Shown: in pieces, positions 62,011-64,000 of the stretch
Numbering within the stretch: the first letter of the stretch is position 1
Layout: each line of letters begins with the position of its first letter
NCBI RefSeq assembly: GCF_028288185.1
Contig: NZ_JAQBOF010000040.1
Coordinates: forward strand, 124,001-188,000
From: Mucilaginibacter sp.
Lineage (GTDB): Bacteria; Bacteroidota; Bacteroidia; Sphingobacteriales; Sphingobacteriaceae
Length of the DNA stretch: 64,000 nucleotides
Direction: 5' to 3'
Notes under the pieces: model-generated
The model's input: the letters and a program-made list of their open reading frames with translations, nothing else
Database searches by the model: none
Told to the model about the DNA's origin: nothing
Position numbers and translations under genes: made by a program

Positions 62011-63200
62011 TGAAACATCTAATAACTTTTTTGCTTGTATGTTTTGGGACAACCGGATAGGCCCAAAAAGTAATTCATCATTTAGCGAGTACAGATCTTA
62101 GTACATTAAATATACGGTTGCAAAAGCCCCTGAATGGACAGCATTGCTTAATAGAAGCTCGGGCTGGTTTGGAGGAGATGGTATTTTTACCATACCACTT
62201 AATGGTAAAGAACACAAGCAAGCATCAGTAAATGACAAAGTGCTTTTTTTGTTTAGCGATAGTATGATTGGCAATATTCGGGATAATGTACTGATGCCCG
62301 GTTCTAAAATGATTCACAACTCTGTAGCTGTTTTAAATGGTAATGAGGCAGATAGTAGAAAAATGAATTTTTATTGGGCAAAAGATAAAGAAGGAAAACC
62401 CAAATCGATATTTATCCCCCAAACCCCTAAAACGGAAGCGGACGATTATTTCTGGCTGGGTGATGGTTTTGTAAACCAGGAATTGAATAACAATATTTAT
62501 ATTTTGGGGTACCGTATAAGAAATACAGGCACGGGCGCTTTTGGATTTAAGGAAGTTGGTAACGTGCTAATAAAGATAGCATCTGAGGATAAGCCGCCGT
62601 ATGCCAGGCAACAGAAAATGGATACGCCGTTTTATTTGATCGATAAGCAGGGTTATTGGGGTTCATTCGGCGCAGGTATTTATGTAAATACTAAACAAGC
62701 CGGCGCCCCTAATCCGGATGGATATGTTACGTATATAGTGTTATCGGCAAATGGAAAAATTTATTAGTTGCCAGGGTGGTACCAAAGGATTTTGAACATT
62801 ATGCCAAATGGAGTTATTGGGACGGAAACAACTGGACTAATGATGTTAAAAAAGCCGAGAAAGTAGCCGATTGGGTTTCTAATGAATTAAGCGTTACTTC
62901 ATTACCCGATGGACGATACGCTTTGATATTTCAGATAGGAACCATGACCAAAGATATAGGCTTACGAATTGGAAAAACCCGGTATGGGCTATTTGGCCCT
63001 GCTATAAAGATATGGGATTGTAGTAAAGACCTCGCCAAAAAAACGTATATGGTTTATAATGCCAAGGCACATCCCAGCCTGTCAAAACCAGGCGAATTAT
63101 TAATATCCTATATAATATCAATTCGACCGAGTTTTTAAAAGACCTAAGCAAGGACCCAAACTTATATCGCCCCAGATTTATTAAGATAAAATTTAATTAG
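62011..63200 (+). pseudogene. Disrupted exported protein (DUF4185/DUF5005-like)
   Basis: The reading frame is broken four times but is otherwise continuous. An ATG at 62011 starts a signal peptide MKHLITFLLVCFGTTG that hits TAG at 62059 before AQK. The frame shifts between about 62090 and 62110. It continues as KYTVAKAPEWTALLNRSSGW and GDGIFTIPLNGK up to TAG at 62765; one added T there restores IYLVARVVPKDFEHYAKW. Near 63111 two extra bases break GELLISYNINSTEFLKDL, which then runs to TAG at 63198. The intact protein would be about 395 residues, a beta-propeller-like exported protein resembling DUF4185/DUF5005 members; that name is tentative. It lies outside the Sus transcript, after its terminator. 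Confidence 0.85.
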
Positions 63201-63591
63201 ATATTATATTGTTACAGTAACATTATTGTGTTACAATTAGCTAAGTCATATTACATTTTACTTTTGTATTGATATTTTAATTTTATAACCCTAATTATAA
63301 AACTACCTGTCACTGATGAAGCACAATTATTAAGTGCTGATCAGAAATAAAGTTTAACGGTTTTGAGTCATACCTATCAGCCGGTAAATAAATAAACACA
63401 ACAGCTATTGCTTATAATAATCTCTTTTTGCGGACTTATTTAATAAAGTAATGTTCGACAAGCAAAAACTTCAATAATTTAATTATTCTCCCCTTAATTT
63501 ATTAAATATTGAAGCCCTGGGCTATCAGAAAAATATATTTTTCTTTTAAAACCATACGCATTTTTTACACCTAACCAAACAATATCGCCTT
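63201..63591. other. 391-bp AT-rich gap
   Basis: Between the disrupted gene and the last lipoprotein gene. I see no frame, strong hairpin or clear promoter pair; it should hold the promoter of the gene at 63592. Confidence 0.45.
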
Positions 63592-64000
63592 ATGAAACAA
63601 CATTATTTATTTTATGGATTGCTGATTGCAATGGTTGTGATCGGTTGCAAAAAAAATAATACCGGAATATCAAATACAAATCCCAATTCAAACGGGGTGG
63701 GAAATAAACCTAAAGTACCCATATTATCAACAACGCCTCAATTAATTAATTTCAAGATTAATGGAGCCAATTGCGCTTACGACTCAATCACTAACGCGTA
63801 TTATTATCCTGTACCTATCGGAGCATCATTATCTACCTATACGATAAATTTTGATACTACCGCTGCCAAAGCTATATTAATTAATAATATACGTACCAAA
63901 GACGGTGCAACTGTAAACTATGAACTTAAAACCAATCAACAGGTAGAGATTAAGGCACTTAGCAGCCTTAATGATGTCACAACCTATAATCTTATTGTTA
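63592..64000 (+). CDS. Lipoprotein, 3' partial
   Basis: The ATG at 63592 opens a frame that runs off the window (136 residues visible). The signal is MKQHYLFYGLLIAMVVIGC|KKN, a clear lipobox. The mature part has a Thr/Asn/Ser linker (about 22-45) and then INFKINGANCAYDSITNAYY and a beta-rich region ending TYNLIV. This N-terminal pattern, a short Ig-like unit after a linker, occurs in several Bacteroidota surface proteins, including CotH-kinase-family ones, but the visible part does not decide the function. Confidence 0.8.
   Translation, partial: MKQHYLFYGLLIAMVVIGCKKNNTGISNTNPNSNGVGNKPKVPILSTTPQLINFKINGANCAYDSITNAYYYPVPIGASLSTYTINFDTTAAKAILINNIRTKDGATVNYELKTNQQVEIKALSSLNDVTTYNLIV

Overview
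The window reads as chromosome of a Bacteroidota bacterium, most likely family Sphingobacteriaceae and probably Mucilaginibacter or a close relative. The grounds are two SusC/SusD pairs, many lipoproteins with a Cys-Lys-Lys or Cys-Ser-Lys start, weak Shine-Dalgarno signals, a TTG-N19-TAnnTTTG promoter match, MerC next to a Fur-like regulator, YtxH/holin envelope genes and many small palindromic intergenic repeats. The genus is inferred from overall character, not from a database search. No rRNA, tRNA, CRISPR array, integrase or transposase gene was found.

Layout. Positions 1-19000 are mostly housekeeping genes on the minus strand. They include the tail of an acyl-CoA mutase, a PhnA/YjdM-like protein, an SGNH hydrolase, pyruvate dehydrogenase E1 beta, a subtilase, a TPR protein, a ComA-like phosphosulfolactate synthase, a holin/YtxH envelope cluster, an AI-2E family transporter, and an NtrC-type regulator with a very small DHp-only partner. 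Two paralogous beta-barrel proteins, a crotonase with a stand-alone B12-binding protein, a GH3 protein, a frameshifted lptB and recJ follow. Positions 19000-25300 carry an MBL-fold hydrolase, a single-domain response regulator, MerC plus Fur, an amidase and a ClC channel.

Positions 25500-32700 hold the most notable system: a complete ebo cluster in order eboA-B-C-D-E-F, preceded by a TMEM220-family membrane protein that overlaps eboA. In other bacteria ebo genes are linked to moving or processing a secondary-metabolite precursor across the inner membrane; the substrate here is unknown. Palindromic repeats sit between eboC and eboD and between eboD and eboE. A dense repeat patch follows eboF and contains the decayed 3' end of a second eboF copy beside a perfect 28-bp inverted repeat.

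Positions 33000-39000 carry a RibD-like reductase, a DoxX-like protein, and secreted GH31 and GH125 glycosidases. A 26-bp-stem bidirectional terminator separates these from a minus-strand 910-residue MG2/plug-domain protein. Positions 42744-61876 form one long plus-strand operon ending at a strong terminator. It has two modules, SusC-SusD-fasciclin-DUF5007-like and SusC-SusD-fasciclin-TIG/propeller-like, followed by three more surface lipoproteins. One of these is an alkaline-phosphatase-fold protein whose metal ligands appear lost, fused to a LamG-like domain. Beyond it lie a multiply disrupted gene (62011-63200) and the start of another lipoprotein that runs off the window.

Intergenic DNA is rich in at least five recognisable palindromic families, some present as inverted pairs like REPINs. 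No REP-associated transposase is present in the window.
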